The notes beneath the pieces were generated by a model. The model saw nothing but the letters and a program-made list of their open reading frames with translations. It searched no databases and had not been told where the DNA came from. Both the position numbers and the translations under genes were made by a program. Source: PALSA-612 sp964595575 (GTDB lineage: Bacteria > Actinomycetota > Thermoleophilia > Gaiellales > Gaiellaceae). From it: a stretch of DNA of 64,000 nucleotides. The stretch is from assembly GCA_964595575.1 (NCBI GenBank), contig CAZQRA010000005.1, positions 1-64,000 on the forward strand. Direction: 5' to 3'. Numbering within the stretch: the first letter of the stretch is position 1; every line of letters starts with the position of its first letter. Below, in pieces: positions 23,074 to 30,369 of this stretch.

Positions 23074-24579
23074 CGCGGTAAGACCGTAGATCTCCCCCAG
23101 CTTGCTCCAAAGGTAACGAAGGAAGGGCTGGGGGTCGATGTCGGACCCGGTCACCCGCCGCAAGAGCTCGCCGGGCAGGTACTTGCGCCCGTGCCGGTGG
23201 ACCTTCTCCCTGAGCCACTCCCTGAGCGGCTGAAGATCGCCGGCGGCAACGGCTGCCTCCACGTCGGAGAGGTCGCGGCACAACCGCTCCCAGAGCTGGG
23301 CGGCCATGATCGTCCCCAGGACGTAGGTGGGGAAGTAGCCGAACGACCCCGACGCCCAGTGGACGTCCTGGAGCGCTCCCCGAGCGGCGTCTGGCACCTC
23401 CAGGCCGAGGTAGTCGCGCACCTTGGCGTTCCAGGCCTCAGGAACGTCCGCCGGCCTCAACCGCCCCGAGACGAGCTCCTGCTCCAGCTCGAAGCGGAGG
23501 ATGACGTGGAGGCTGTAGGTGGCCTCGTCGGCGTGGATCCGGATCAGGGAGGGACGGACCGCGTTCACCGCCCGGTAGAAGCCCTCCGCGTCCACCCCGC
23601 GAAGCTGCTCGGAAAACGCGCGGCGAAGGAGGGGAAAGAACCGCCGCCAGAAGGGGCGACTGCGGCCGACGAGGTTCTCCCACAGGCGGCTCTGGGACTC
23701 GTGGAGGCCCAGGGATGCCCCTCGGGCGAGGGGCGTGCGCTCGAGGGAGCGGTCGATCCCATACTCGTAGAGGCCGTGCCCCAGCTCGTGCAGGCAGGCG
23801 AAGAGCGAGCCCAGGCTCTCCTCCTGGTGACGGGTCGTGAGGCGGATGTCCTCCGGCCCTATGCGAATGGCGAAGGGGTGCTCGGTCTCGTCGAGGCGGA
23901 ACGCCCGCTCGTCGAGGCCCACGGCCCTCAGGATCTCCCGCTCCACCCGCCTTTGGGCCGCAAGCGGGAACCTCCCCTGGAGCGGGCGCTCGTCCACGAC
24001 CTCGGCCCGCTCGGCCACCTGGGCGAGGAGGGGAAGGAGGCCGGCCTTGAGCTGGTCGAAGACCGCCCGCACCTGGGCCGTGGTCATCCCCGGCTCGTAG
24101 TCGTCGAGGAGGACGTCGTAGTCCTCCGCCGCCGGCGGGAAGCAGGCGATGTAGCGGCGGCGGAGCTCGAGGGCCCGCTCCAGGTGGGGCTGGAAGAGGA
24201 GCCAGTCGGAGCGGCGTCGTGCCTCCTCCCAGGCCGGGGTCGCGAGCGCGGCCGCCCGCGCCATCTCTGCCCGTAGCGCGGAAGGCACGCTCCGCGCCTT
24301 CTCGTAGTCGCGCCTGGTCACCCGGACGAGCGCGGCCTCGTCCCTGTCTGGGTCGAGGGACTCTGCCCAGGGGGCGAGCCTCTCGAGGAGCCGTCCCACC
24401 TCGTCCGAGACCAGCATCTCGTGGGCCAGCCGGGAGAGGGTGGCGAGCTGCTCTGCCCGGGCGGGGGCTCCCGCCGGCGGCATCATCGTCCGCTGGTCCC
24501 AGGTAAGGAGGCGCGCGGCGCCGACGAGGTCGGCGATCTCCGCTAGGCGACGACGGAGCTCCTCGTAGGCAGTCCTCAC
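23071..24579 (-). CDS. M32 family metallocarboxypeptidase
   Basis: A 502-aa thermostable-type carboxypeptidase (Taq/Pfu carboxypeptidase family), removing C-terminal residues from peptides with a zinc or cobalt ion. The metal site is SLFACLHELGHGLYEYG near residue 255, with the third ligand in LGLHESQSRLWEN about 30 residues on. The N terminus YEELRRRLAEIADLVGAA, LTWDQRTMMPPAGAPARAEQ and the C-terminal FGYFPTYVLGTIMAAQ are typical. GTG 24579 is chosen over GTG 24594 because TACGGT starts exactly 12 bp before it and homologues begin here. It is cytoplasmic, just upstream of the phosphoesterase-cDPG operon. Confidence 0.92.
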   Translation of the reverse strand: MRTAYEELRRRLAEIADLVGAARLLTWDQRTMMPPAGAPARAEQLATLSRLAHEMLVSDEVGRLLERLAPWAESLDPDRDEAALVRVTRRDYEKARSVPSALRAEMARAAALATPAWEEARRRSDWLLFQPHLERALELRRRYIACFPPAAEDYDVLLDDYEPGMTTAQVRAVFDQLKAGLLPLLAQVAERAEVVDERPLQGRFPLAAQRRVEREILRAVGLDERAFRLDETEHPFAIRIGPEDIRLTTRHQEESLGSLFACLHELGHGLYEYGIDRSLERTPLARGASLGLHESQSRLWENLVGRSRPFWRRFFPLLRRAFSEQLRGVDAEGFYRAVNAVRPSLIRIHADEATYSLHVILRFELEQELVSGRLRPADVPEAWNAKVRDYLGLEVPDAARGALQDVHWASGSFGYFPTYVLGTIMAAQLWERLCRDLSDVEAAVAAGDLQPLREWLREKVHRHGRKYLPGELLRRVTGSDIDPQPFLRYLWSKLGEIYGLTA

Positions 24580-24585
24580 AGGTCC

Positions 24586-24591
24586 ACCGTA
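24586..24591 (-). promoter_or_regulatory. -10 element TACGGT, M32 carboxypeptidase gene
   Basis: It starts exactly 12 bp before GTG 24579, which decides between two candidate starts. Confidence 0.5.
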
Positions 24592-24669
24592 CACGTCGCG
24601 GCCCCGCGCCTGGAGGGAGACGGGCGGCCGGCATCGTCGCTGGGGCGCCGGCCCGGCCGAGCTATGGCG

Positions 24670-24675
24670 TAGATT
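24670..24675 (+). promoter_or_regulatory. -10 element TAGATT, pit
   Basis: It starts 14 bp before GTG 24684. No Shine-Dalgarno is seen. Confidence 0.45.
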
Positions 24676-24683
24676 TCGGCGCC

Positions 24684-25805
24684 GTGGACCCGACGCTGGT
24701 AGCGGTCGTCTGTGTCGCCCTCTTCTTCGACTTCACCAACGGCTTCCACGACGCCGCCAACGCCATCGCCACCAGCGTCTCCACCCGCGCCCTCGCCCCC
24801 AGGGTGGCGGTCTTGTTCGCCGGCGTCCTCAACTTCGTGGGCGCCCTCGTCTCCACCAAGGTGGCGGCCACCGTGGGCAAGGGGATCGTGGATACGGACG
24901 CGGTGACGGTCAAGGTGGTGTTGGCCGGCGTGGTGGGGGCCACCGCCTGGAACCTCCTCACCTGGTACCTGGGCCTGCCCACCAGCTCGAGCCACGCCCT
25001 CATCGGTGGCGTGCTGGGGTCGGCGCTCGCCGCCGGGGGCCTCGACGTCGTCCAGTGGCACGGCCTCTACCAGAAGGTGCTCATCCCGTCCCTCGCCTCC
25101 CCCACCTTGGGCCTCCTCGTCGCCGCCGCCCTCACCCTGGCCATCCTGTGGGGGCTGCGCACGGCCCGACCGGGGGTGGTGAACGCCCTCTTCCGCCGCC
25201 TCCAGGTGGGGACGGCGGGCTTCGTGGCCTTCACCCACGGCAGCAACGACGCCCAGAAGACGATGGGGGTGATCGCCCTCGCCCTGGTAGCCGGCCAGCC
25301 GAGCAAGGAGTTCCACGTGCCCTTGTGGGTGATCATGAGCGCCGCCGCCGCCATGGCGCTGGGAACCTACGCCGGGGGCTGGAAGATCATCCGCACCTTG
25401 GGCCAGCGGGTCGTCCACCTCTCCCCCCACCAGGGCTTCGCCGCCGAGGCGGCCACCGCCTCCATTCTCTACACCACCGCCCACTTCGGCTTTCCCGTGT
25501 CCACCACCCACACCATCTCCGGCTCCGTGCTGGGGGCGGGGGCGGCCCAGCGGTTCTCGGCGGTTCGGTGGGGGATCGCCGGCAGCATCCTCGTCGCCTG
25601 GCTCCTCACCATCCCGGGAGCGGGCCTGGTGGGGGCGGGTATGGAGGCGCTGACCCGACTTCCCGGGGGCTCGCTCGTCGTGCTGGGGCTGGCCGTGGCC
25701 ATCGCCGCCGCTGCCTTCTCCGCCCGCACCGTCGAGGCCTGGAGGCCTCGCCAGCGGCCACGGCGGCAGGCCCCGGCCCCCGTCGGCCGGGTCAGCGGTT
25801 CTTGA
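24684..25805 (+). CDS. pit: PiT-family inorganic phosphate transporter
   Basis: A 373-aa low-affinity phosphate permease with about ten membrane spans. Both duplicated PiT signatures are present, GFHDAANAIATSVSTRAL near residue 19 and HGSNDAQKTMGVIALALV near 190. PTSSSHALIGGVLGSALA and PVSTTHTISGSVLGAGA are the paired re-entrant motifs. It moves metal-phosphate with protons. The convergent DUF47 gene overlaps its last 14 bp; in most bacteria that partner is co-directional, so regulation may be through antisense or separate promoters. TAGATT lies 14 bp before the GTG start. Confidence 0.95.
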   Translation: MDPTLVAVVCVALFFDFTNGFHDAANAIATSVSTRALAPRVAVLFAGVLNFVGALVSTKVAATVGKGIVDTDAVTVKVVLAGVVGATAWNLLTWYLGLPTSSSHALIGGVLGSALAAGGLDVVQWHGLYQKVLIPSLASPTLGLLVAAALTLAILWGLRTARPGVVNALFRRLQVGTAGFVAFTHGSNDAQKTMGVIALALVAGQPSKEFHVPLWVIMSAAAAMALGTYAGGWKIIRTLGQRVVHLSPHQGFAAEAATASILYTTAHFGFPVSTTHTISGSVLGAGAAQRFSAVRWGIAGSILVAWLLTIPGAGLVGAGMEALTRLPGGSLVVLGLAVAIAAAAFSARTVEAWRPRQRPRRQAPAPVGRVSGS

Positions 25806-26415
25806 CCAGGATCGCCTCCAGCACGTCGGCCACGTTCTCGCAGGCGTCCACCGCCTCCTCCAGCTGCTCGTGGATCCCCTTCCAGCGGATGATGGAGACG
25901 GCGTCCTGGCCGGAGCGGAACAGGCCGGCGATGGCCTCGCGCACCAGCCGATCCCCCTCGTCCTCGAGCGCCCGCAGCTCGATCAGCTCCCTCTTCGAGT
26001 CCTTGAATCCCTCCAGCCTCTGGATCGCCTCGTCCAGCTTGATGGCGGCCCGCAGGATCACGTCCGCCTGCCTGCGCGCCTCCTCGGGGATGCGCTTGAC
26101 CCCGTAGAGCCCGAGCTCGTCGGCAGCCTCGTCCACGTGGTCGCAGATGTCGTCCAGGGCAGCCGCCAACCGGTACATGTCGTCGCGGTCGAACGGGGTC
26201 ACGAAGGTACGGTTGAGGAGATCGACCAGGTCGTGTGTGATGCGATCGCCCTCGTGCTCGCGGTCCTTGATGCGCCGGGCGAGCTCGCCGCTCTCGTCGG
26301 GGAAGCGCTCGAGCAGCTCCACGAGCAGGCGGGCGATCTCGACCGCGTTCTGGGAGGCGCGGCTGTAGAGGTCGAAGAACTCGCGCTTGTGGGGAGTGAG
26401 TCGAAGTCGGGCCAT
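25792..26415 (-). CDS. DUF47/PhoU-like Pit accessory regulator
   Basis: A 207-aa all-helical protein of the DUF47 family (PhoU_div), which modulates PiT phosphate transporters. It shows the repeated ExxxD metal-binding helices: REHEGDRITHDLVDLL near residue 50 and LRALEDEGDRLVREA near 150. DDMYRLAAALDDICDHVDEAAD and GIHEQLEEAVDACENVADVL are also typical. It sits tail to tail with pit, overlapping 14 bp. ATG 26415 is preferred; a TTG at 26421 is possible, with TAGAAG 11 bp before that TTG. Confidence 0.9.
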   Translation of the reverse strand: MARLRLTPHKREFFDLYSRASQNAVEIARLLVELLERFPDESGELARRIKDREHEGDRITHDLVDLLNRTFVTPFDRDDMYRLAAALDDICDHVDEAADELGLYGVKRIPEEARRQADVILRAAIKLDEAIQRLEGFKDSKRELIELRALEDEGDRLVREAIAGLFRSGQDAVSIIRWKGIHEQLEEAVDACENVADVLEAILVKNR

Positions 26416-26468
26416 CGTCAACCCTGCTTCTACCAGGCCGGGCCGGCCGGTGCGTCCGCAGCCGCTGC

Positions 26469-26474
26469 TACGCT
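26469..26474 (+). promoter_or_regulatory. -10 element TACGCT, nuclease-like/hpt operon
   Basis: It starts 13 bp before GTG 26482, the start chosen for the nuclease-like protein. Confidence 0.45.
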
Positions 26475-26481
26475 AGCTTCG

Positions 26482-26850
26482 GTGCCCCGGGAAATCCCCG
26501 ATTTCCAGGCGTATTCCGGCGAGGAGCCGCCGCAGTTCGCCAACGAGGCCGAGCTGGAGTGCGCCAAGATCCTCGACTACTACCAAGTGCCCTGGCAGTA
26601 CGAGCCGCGGACGTTCGTGCTCGAGGAGGACGAGGAGGGGCGAGTGGTGGAGGCGTTCACGCCCGACTTCTACCTCCCCGAGCAGGACCTCTACCTCGAG
26701 GTGACGGTCATGAAGCAGTCCCTCGTCACCCGCAAGAACCGGAAGCTGCGCAAGCTCAAGGAGCGCTACCCCGACGTCCGCATCAAGCTCTTCTACAAGC
26801 GCGACATTCTGCGCCTGGCCCAGCGCTACCGGCTCGACCTCGCCTCCTAG
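26482..26850 (+). CDS. Nuclease-like small protein (PD-(D/E)XK-like pattern)
   Basis: A 122-aa protein with a core resembling the PD-(D/E)XK nuclease fold. An N-terminal Glu lies in ANEAELECAKILDYYQ, then come WQYEPRTFVLE, the Asp in EAFTPDFYLPEQD and an ExT-type third motif YLEVTVMKQSLVTRKN (ExK replaced by ExT). KERYPDVRIKLFYKRDI follows. Its role is unknown; small nucleases of this type act in DNA repair or restriction. GTG 26482 has TACGCT 13 bp upstream. The stop TAG overlaps the GTG of the phosphoribosyltransferase by 1 bp, so the two are one transcript. Confidence 0.75.
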   Translation: MPREIPDFQAYSGEEPPQFANEAELECAKILDYYQVPWQYEPRTFVLEEDEEGRVVEAFTPDFYLPEQDLYLEVTVMKQSLVTRKNRKLRKLKERYPDVRIKLFYKRDILRLAQRYRLDLAS

Positions 26851-27440
26851 TGGCGGAGGGGACCGCCCGCGCCAGCCGCCCGCCGCTCCCTGGACCGCCG
26901 CCGGATCCCCGCATCGGCGAGATCTTCCTCGGCGCCGAGGAGATCGCTGCCCGGGTGGCCGAGCTGGGAGCGGAGATCGGGGCCGACTACGCCGGCCGGG
27001 AGCCGCTGCTCGTGGGCGCCCTCAAGGCAAGCTGCGTGTTCTTGGCCGATCTCTCCCGAGCGATCCCCATCGTGCACGCCATCGACTTCGTGGAGCTGGC
27101 CGGCTACGGGGGGCGGGCCATGGGAGGGCACCGGGTGGTGCGCCTGCTCAAGGACCTCGACACCGACATCGGCGGCCGCGACGTCATCCTGGTCGAGGAC
27201 GTGGTCGACACCGGCCTCACGCTCCGCTACCTGGTCAAGCTCCTGGGCCTGCGTCGACCGCGCTCGCTGGCCGCCTGCACCCTCCTCGACCGGCCCTACC
27301 GGCGCCTGGTGGAGGACCTGCCCGTACGCTACGTCGGGTTCGTCGTCCCCGACGAGTTCTTCGTCGGCTACGGGTTCGACCTGGACGAGCGCTACCGCAA
27401 CCTGCCCGACCTGTACCGGGTACGGCTGGAGGCGGCGTGA
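26850..27440 (+). CDS. hpt: Hypoxanthine(-guanine) phosphoribosyltransferase
   Basis: A 196-aa type I phosphoribosyltransferase salvaging hypoxanthine or guanine to IMP/GMP. The PRPP-binding loop is VILVEDVVDTGLTLRYLV near residue 113. EPLLVGALKASCVFLADLSRA, the HAIDFVELAGYGG flexible-loop region, and VPDEFFVGYGFDLDERYRNLP (purine-binding Asp/Tyr region) follow the HPRT pattern. The N terminus has about 20 extra Pro/Arg residues before IGEIFLGAEEIAARVAEL, so an internal start cannot be excluded. It is co-transcribed with the nuclease-like gene. Confidence 0.9.
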   Translation: MAEGTARASRPPLPGPPPDPRIGEIFLGAEEIAARVAELGAEIGADYAGREPLLVGALKASCVFLADLSRAIPIVHAIDFVELAGYGGRAMGGHRVVRLLKDLDTDIGGRDVILVEDVVDTGLTLRYLVKLLGLRRPRSLAACTLLDRPYRRLVEDLPVRYVGFVVPDEFFVGYGFDLDERYRNLPDLYRVRLEAA

Positions 27441-27446
27441 GGGATA

Positions 27447-27475
27447 TTTAGGGTAGTCTAACTTCTGGTTAGACT
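27447..27475 (+). promoter_or_regulatory. DtxR/MntR-like operator overlapping the mntH promoter
   Basis: AGTCTAAC (27455-27462) and GTTAGACT (27468-27475) form a perfect 8+8 inverted repeat with a 5-bp spacer. TTAGGGTAGTCTAAC (27448-27462) closely resembles the IdeR/DtxR box TTAGGTTAGGCTAAC. The right arm contains TAGACT (27470-27475), exactly 12 bp before the mntH ATG, and a -35-like TTTAGG (27447-27452) lies 17 bp further up. A metal-loaded repressor here would cover both promoter boxes. Confidence 0.75.
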
Positions 27476-27481
27476 GGGGCC

Positions 27482-28759
27482 ATGATGGCCACGCGGGCGG
27501 AGGCGCCGGCGGGAGCAGCCCGGATGCGGGAGGTGCTGGCGCGGGGGCGCCCGGGCCTGCGCATCCTTCCCTACCTGGGCCCGGCGTTCGTCGCCTGCGT
27601 CGCCTACATTGACCCCGGCAACTTCGCCACCAACATCGCCGCCGGCTCCAAGTTCGGCTACACGCTGGTGTGGGTCATCGTGGCCGCCAACCTCATGGCC
27701 ATGCTCATCCAGACCCTCTCGGCCAAGCTCGGCATTGCCACCGGGCGTAGCCTTCCCGAGCTGTGCCGGGAGCGCTTCTCCCGCAGGACGAGCATCGCGC
27801 TTTGGATCCAGGCCGAGGCCATCGCCATGGCTACCGACCTGGCCGAGTTCCTGGGGGCCGCCCTCGGCTTTCACCTCCTGCTCGGGATCGACCTCGCCAC
27901 CGCCACCGTCCTCACAGGGCTCGCCACGCTGGCCATCCTCGGCCTGCAGCGGTTCGGCGTTCGCCCGGTGGAGGCCGTGATAGCCGGCTTCGTTGGCGTC
28001 GTGGGGCTGTCCTACGTGGCCGAGCTCTTCTACGCCAACCCGCCCTTGGGCACGGTGGCCCGTCACGCCGTCATCCCCCAGCTCGCTGGCAACGAGTCTG
28101 TCCTCCTGGCCGTCGGGATCCTGGGCGCCACCGTCATGCCCCACGTCATCTACCTCCACTCGTCCCTGACCCAGGAGCGGATCGTTCCCGAGACGCCGGC
28201 CGAGGCTCGGCTGCTCGTGCGCTACACGCGCATCGACGTCCTCGTGGCCATGTCCATCGCCGGTCTGATCAACGTGTCCATGCTGGTGGTAGCTGCCTCC
28301 GTCTTCTTCGGGAGCGGGCTCAGGGAGGTCGAGTCCTTGGAGGGCGCCCACCGTACCTTGGAGCCGATCCTGGGAGGAGCGGCGGGAACCCTGTTCGCGC
28401 TTGCCTTGCTCGCCTCCGGCCTCTCCAGCTCGGCCGTGGGCACCATGGCGGGGCAGGTGGTCATGCAGGGGTTCATCCGCCGGCGTATCCCCCTTTTCGT
28501 GCGCCGCCTGGTGACCATGCTTCCCGCCTTCGTCGTCGTGGGCATGGGCCTCGACCCCTCGCGCACGCTCGTCATCAGCCAGGTCGTCCTCTCCTTCGGC
28601 ATCCCCTTTGCCCTCGTCCCGCTGGTGTGGTTCACGAGCAGCAGGGAGGTCATGGGCGAGCTCGTGAACAGCCGGCTGACGACGGCCGCGGCGACCCTGA
28701 TCGCCGCCCTCGTCGTCGCCCTCAACGTCTTCCTGCTCGGGCTGCAGGCGTTCCGCTAG
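27482..28759 (+). CDS. mntH: Nramp-family divalent metal (Mn2+/Fe2+) transporter
   Basis: A 425-aa proton-coupled Mn2+/Fe2+ importer with about eleven membrane spans. The metal-binding motif DPGN is in CVAYIDPGNFATNIAAG (TM1). The TM6 motif is in LGATVMPHVIYLHSSLTQE (MPH). TDLAEFLGAALGFHLL (TM3) is also diagnostic. The start codon sits 12 bp after a TAGACT hexamer embedded in a DtxR/MntR-like operator. Transcription is therefore probably leaderless and repressed when Mn or Fe is plentiful. It ends 59 bp before the convergent M23 peptidase gene. Confidence 0.95.
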   Translation: MMATRAEAPAGAARMREVLARGRPGLRILPYLGPAFVACVAYIDPGNFATNIAAGSKFGYTLVWVIVAANLMAMLIQTLSAKLGIATGRSLPELCRERFSRRTSIALWIQAEAIAMATDLAEFLGAALGFHLLLGIDLATATVLTGLATLAILGLQRFGVRPVEAVIAGFVGVVGLSYVAELFYANPPLGTVARHAVIPQLAGNESVLLAVGILGATVMPHVIYLHSSLTQERIVPETPAEARLLVRYTRIDVLVAMSIAGLINVSMLVVAASVFFGSGLREVESLEGAHRTLEPILGGAAGTLFALALLASGLSSSAVGTMAGQVVMQGFIRRRIPLFVRRLVTMLPAFVVVGMGLDPSRTLVISQVVLSFGIPFALVPLVWFTSSREVMGELVNSRLTTAAATLIAALVVALNVFLLGLQAFR

Positions 28760-28818
28760 CGCCTGCGCGGGCCCCAGCTGCCGCCGAGCGGCGATGGGCT
28801 AGGCGGAAGACCCGACCC

Positions 28819-29994
28819 TCACAGGTACCCTAGGGGGTCGACGGCGACGCCCCCGACGCGCACCTCGAAGTGGAGGTGGGGGCCGAAGGAGTGCCCGGTC
28901 GACCCCACCGTCCCCACGACCTCCCCCTGGCCTACCGCTTGTCCCGTGGACACCGAGATGGAGGAGAGGTGGGCATAGGCGGTCGCGAGCCCGCCGCCGT
29001 GGTCGACCACGACTAGGTTCCCGTAGCCCCCCATCCAGCCGGCGTAGATGACCTGGCCCCCCGCCGCCGCCCGCACAGGCGCTCCCATGGGGGCGGCGAT
29101 GTCGATGCCCTCGTGCATCCGCCCCCACCGCATCCCGTAGGCGCTCGTCACCGGGCCCGAGACCGGCCACACGAAGCCGGCCGCCGACGGAGTGGCGGCG
29201 GGTCGAGCGACGGCCTGGGCGGCTCGGATCCGCGCCGCCAGCTCGGCGCTTGCCCGCTCCAGGGCCTCGATCTCGGCGAGCTCGGCCCGCTCGCGCCGGG
29301 TGAGCGACGCCAGCGCCCGCTCCCTGTCTTCCCTCTGGGAGGCGACTGCGTCCCGGGCAGCGACGAGCTGGCGGCGGAGCGCCCGCGCCTGCTGGACGCG
29401 GACGGCGATCGCCCTGGCCTCCTGCCTCACCCGCTCCCGGGCAGATCGAGTCTGGGCAAGCGCTAGCCGAGCCTGGCGACGGCGCTCTGCCACCTCCTCG
29501 GCGATGCGCTTGTCCTGATCCCCGATCGCCCGCAGGTAGTCGACAGCATCGAGGAGCTCGCTGAAGCTTGCGGTGGAGAGGAGCAAACTCACCGGGTCTG
29601 CCTCCTCCGTCTCGTACAGGCCCACCAGCCTCTCGTTGAGCCGGTCGATGGCCACCGCGTACTCGCGGCGGGCAAGCTGCAGCCTCTCCCTCTGCAGGGC
29701 GAGCAGGGCGCTCAGCCGCTCGAGCTTCCTGGTCCGGAGCGAGAGCTCCTGCTCGAGCGGGGCCAACCGCGCCGACACGTCGCCCACCTGGGCCTCGAGC
29801 GCCCGGATCCGCTGGGCAATGGCGGCGATCTCCGCGCGCAGGGCCTCCTCCCCCGCCCGGGTTCGATCTACCCGCTCCCTGAGCGCGGCGATGCGGGAGT
29901 CGACCGCCTGCTTCTTGTCGACGAGGGAGTCGGCAAAAGCAGGAGCGGCCACCACCAGAAGGAGCAAGGTGAAGAGGGCCAGTCTCCTCGCCAT
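28819..29994 (-). CDS. Secreted M23 peptidoglycan endopeptidase with coiled coil (EnvC-like)
   Basis: A 391-aa exported protein. The signal peptide is LALFTLLLLVVAAPAFA. Residues about 25-260 form long heptad-rich coiled coil in two stretches (LRERVDRTRAGEEALRAEIA, RALASLTRRERAELAEIEA). The C-terminal LytM/M23 domain keeps both zinc motifs, HEGIDIAAPMGAPV and FGPHLHFEVRVGG, so it should be catalytically active. FtsX-regulated hydrolases such as EnvC and PcsB share this layout, which suggests a role in septal or side-wall cleavage. It lies 33 bp downstream of the ccmI-like gene on the same strand and may be the last gene of that operon. Confidence 0.88.
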   Translation of the reverse strand: MARRLALFTLLLLVVAAPAFADSLVDKKQAVDSRIAALRERVDRTRAGEEALRAEIAAIAQRIRALEAQVGDVSARLAPLEQELSLRTRKLERLSALLALQRERLQLARREYAVAIDRLNERLVGLYETEEADPVSLLLSTASFSELLDAVDYLRAIGDQDKRIAEEVAERRRQARLALAQTRSARERVRQEARAIAVRVQQARALRRQLVAARDAVASQREDRERALASLTRRERAELAEIEALERASAELAARIRAAQAVARPAATPSAAGFVWPVSGPVTSAYGMRWGRMHEGIDIAAPMGAPVRAAAGGQVIYAGWMGGYGNLVVVDHGGGLATAYAHLSSISVSTGQAVGQGEVVGTVGSTGHSFGPHLHFEVRVGGVAVDPLGYL

Positions 29995-30027
29995 CGCCTT
30001 GGGTGTTCGCCGAGGGATCGGAAGATC

Positions 30028-30369
30028 CTAGCGAGGGGCGGGGACGCTCGCCTTCCCCCCGGGCAGAGCGTCCGCCTCGAGCGCCCGTAGCGCCGCCGCC
30101 GCCTCCCTCCTCAGGAGGCCGACCATGGCTCGGTAGTCCTCGTCGGAGATCGTCCCCGCGCGGTGGTCGAGCTCGAGCTCCTTGAGGGCCGCCAGGGCCC
30201 GGTCGCGCTGCTCCACGAGCTCCAGACGCCGCCGCTCGGCCGGGGAGAGGTCGGCCAGGGTGTCGCCCTCGGGCGGAACGTCGGGCTCGCGCAGGAAGGG
30301 GAGGGCCACGAAGAGCACCGCCGCCACGGCCAGGAGGGCGCCGCCCAGGAGGAAGGGCGCGTCGGTCAT
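30028..30369 (-). CDS. CcmI-like cytochrome c biogenesis membrane protein
   Basis: A 113-aa protein with one N-terminal membrane span (FLLGGALLAVAAVLFVALPF). A charged helical domain follows: ERRRLELVEQRDRALAALKE, then LELDHRAGTISDEDYRAMVG. The latter is the pattern seen in short CcmI/CycH-type and related proteins next to ccmF. ATG 30369 overlaps the ccmF stop (ATGA). In System I, CcmI holds apocytochrome for the heme lyase. The TPR domain of full CcmI is missing here, so it matches only the membrane-proximal half. Confidence 0.75.
   Translation of the reverse strand: MTDAPFLLGGALLAVAAVLFVALPFLREPDVPPEGDTLADLSPAERRRLELVEQRDRALAALKELELDHRAGTISDEDYRAMVGLLRREAAAALRALEADALPGGKASVPAPR

Noticed and set aside
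28760..28818. Possible terminator between mntH and the M23 gene
   Set aside because: Only a 5-bp GCCGC/GCGGC stem is present, without a T-run; too weak to call.
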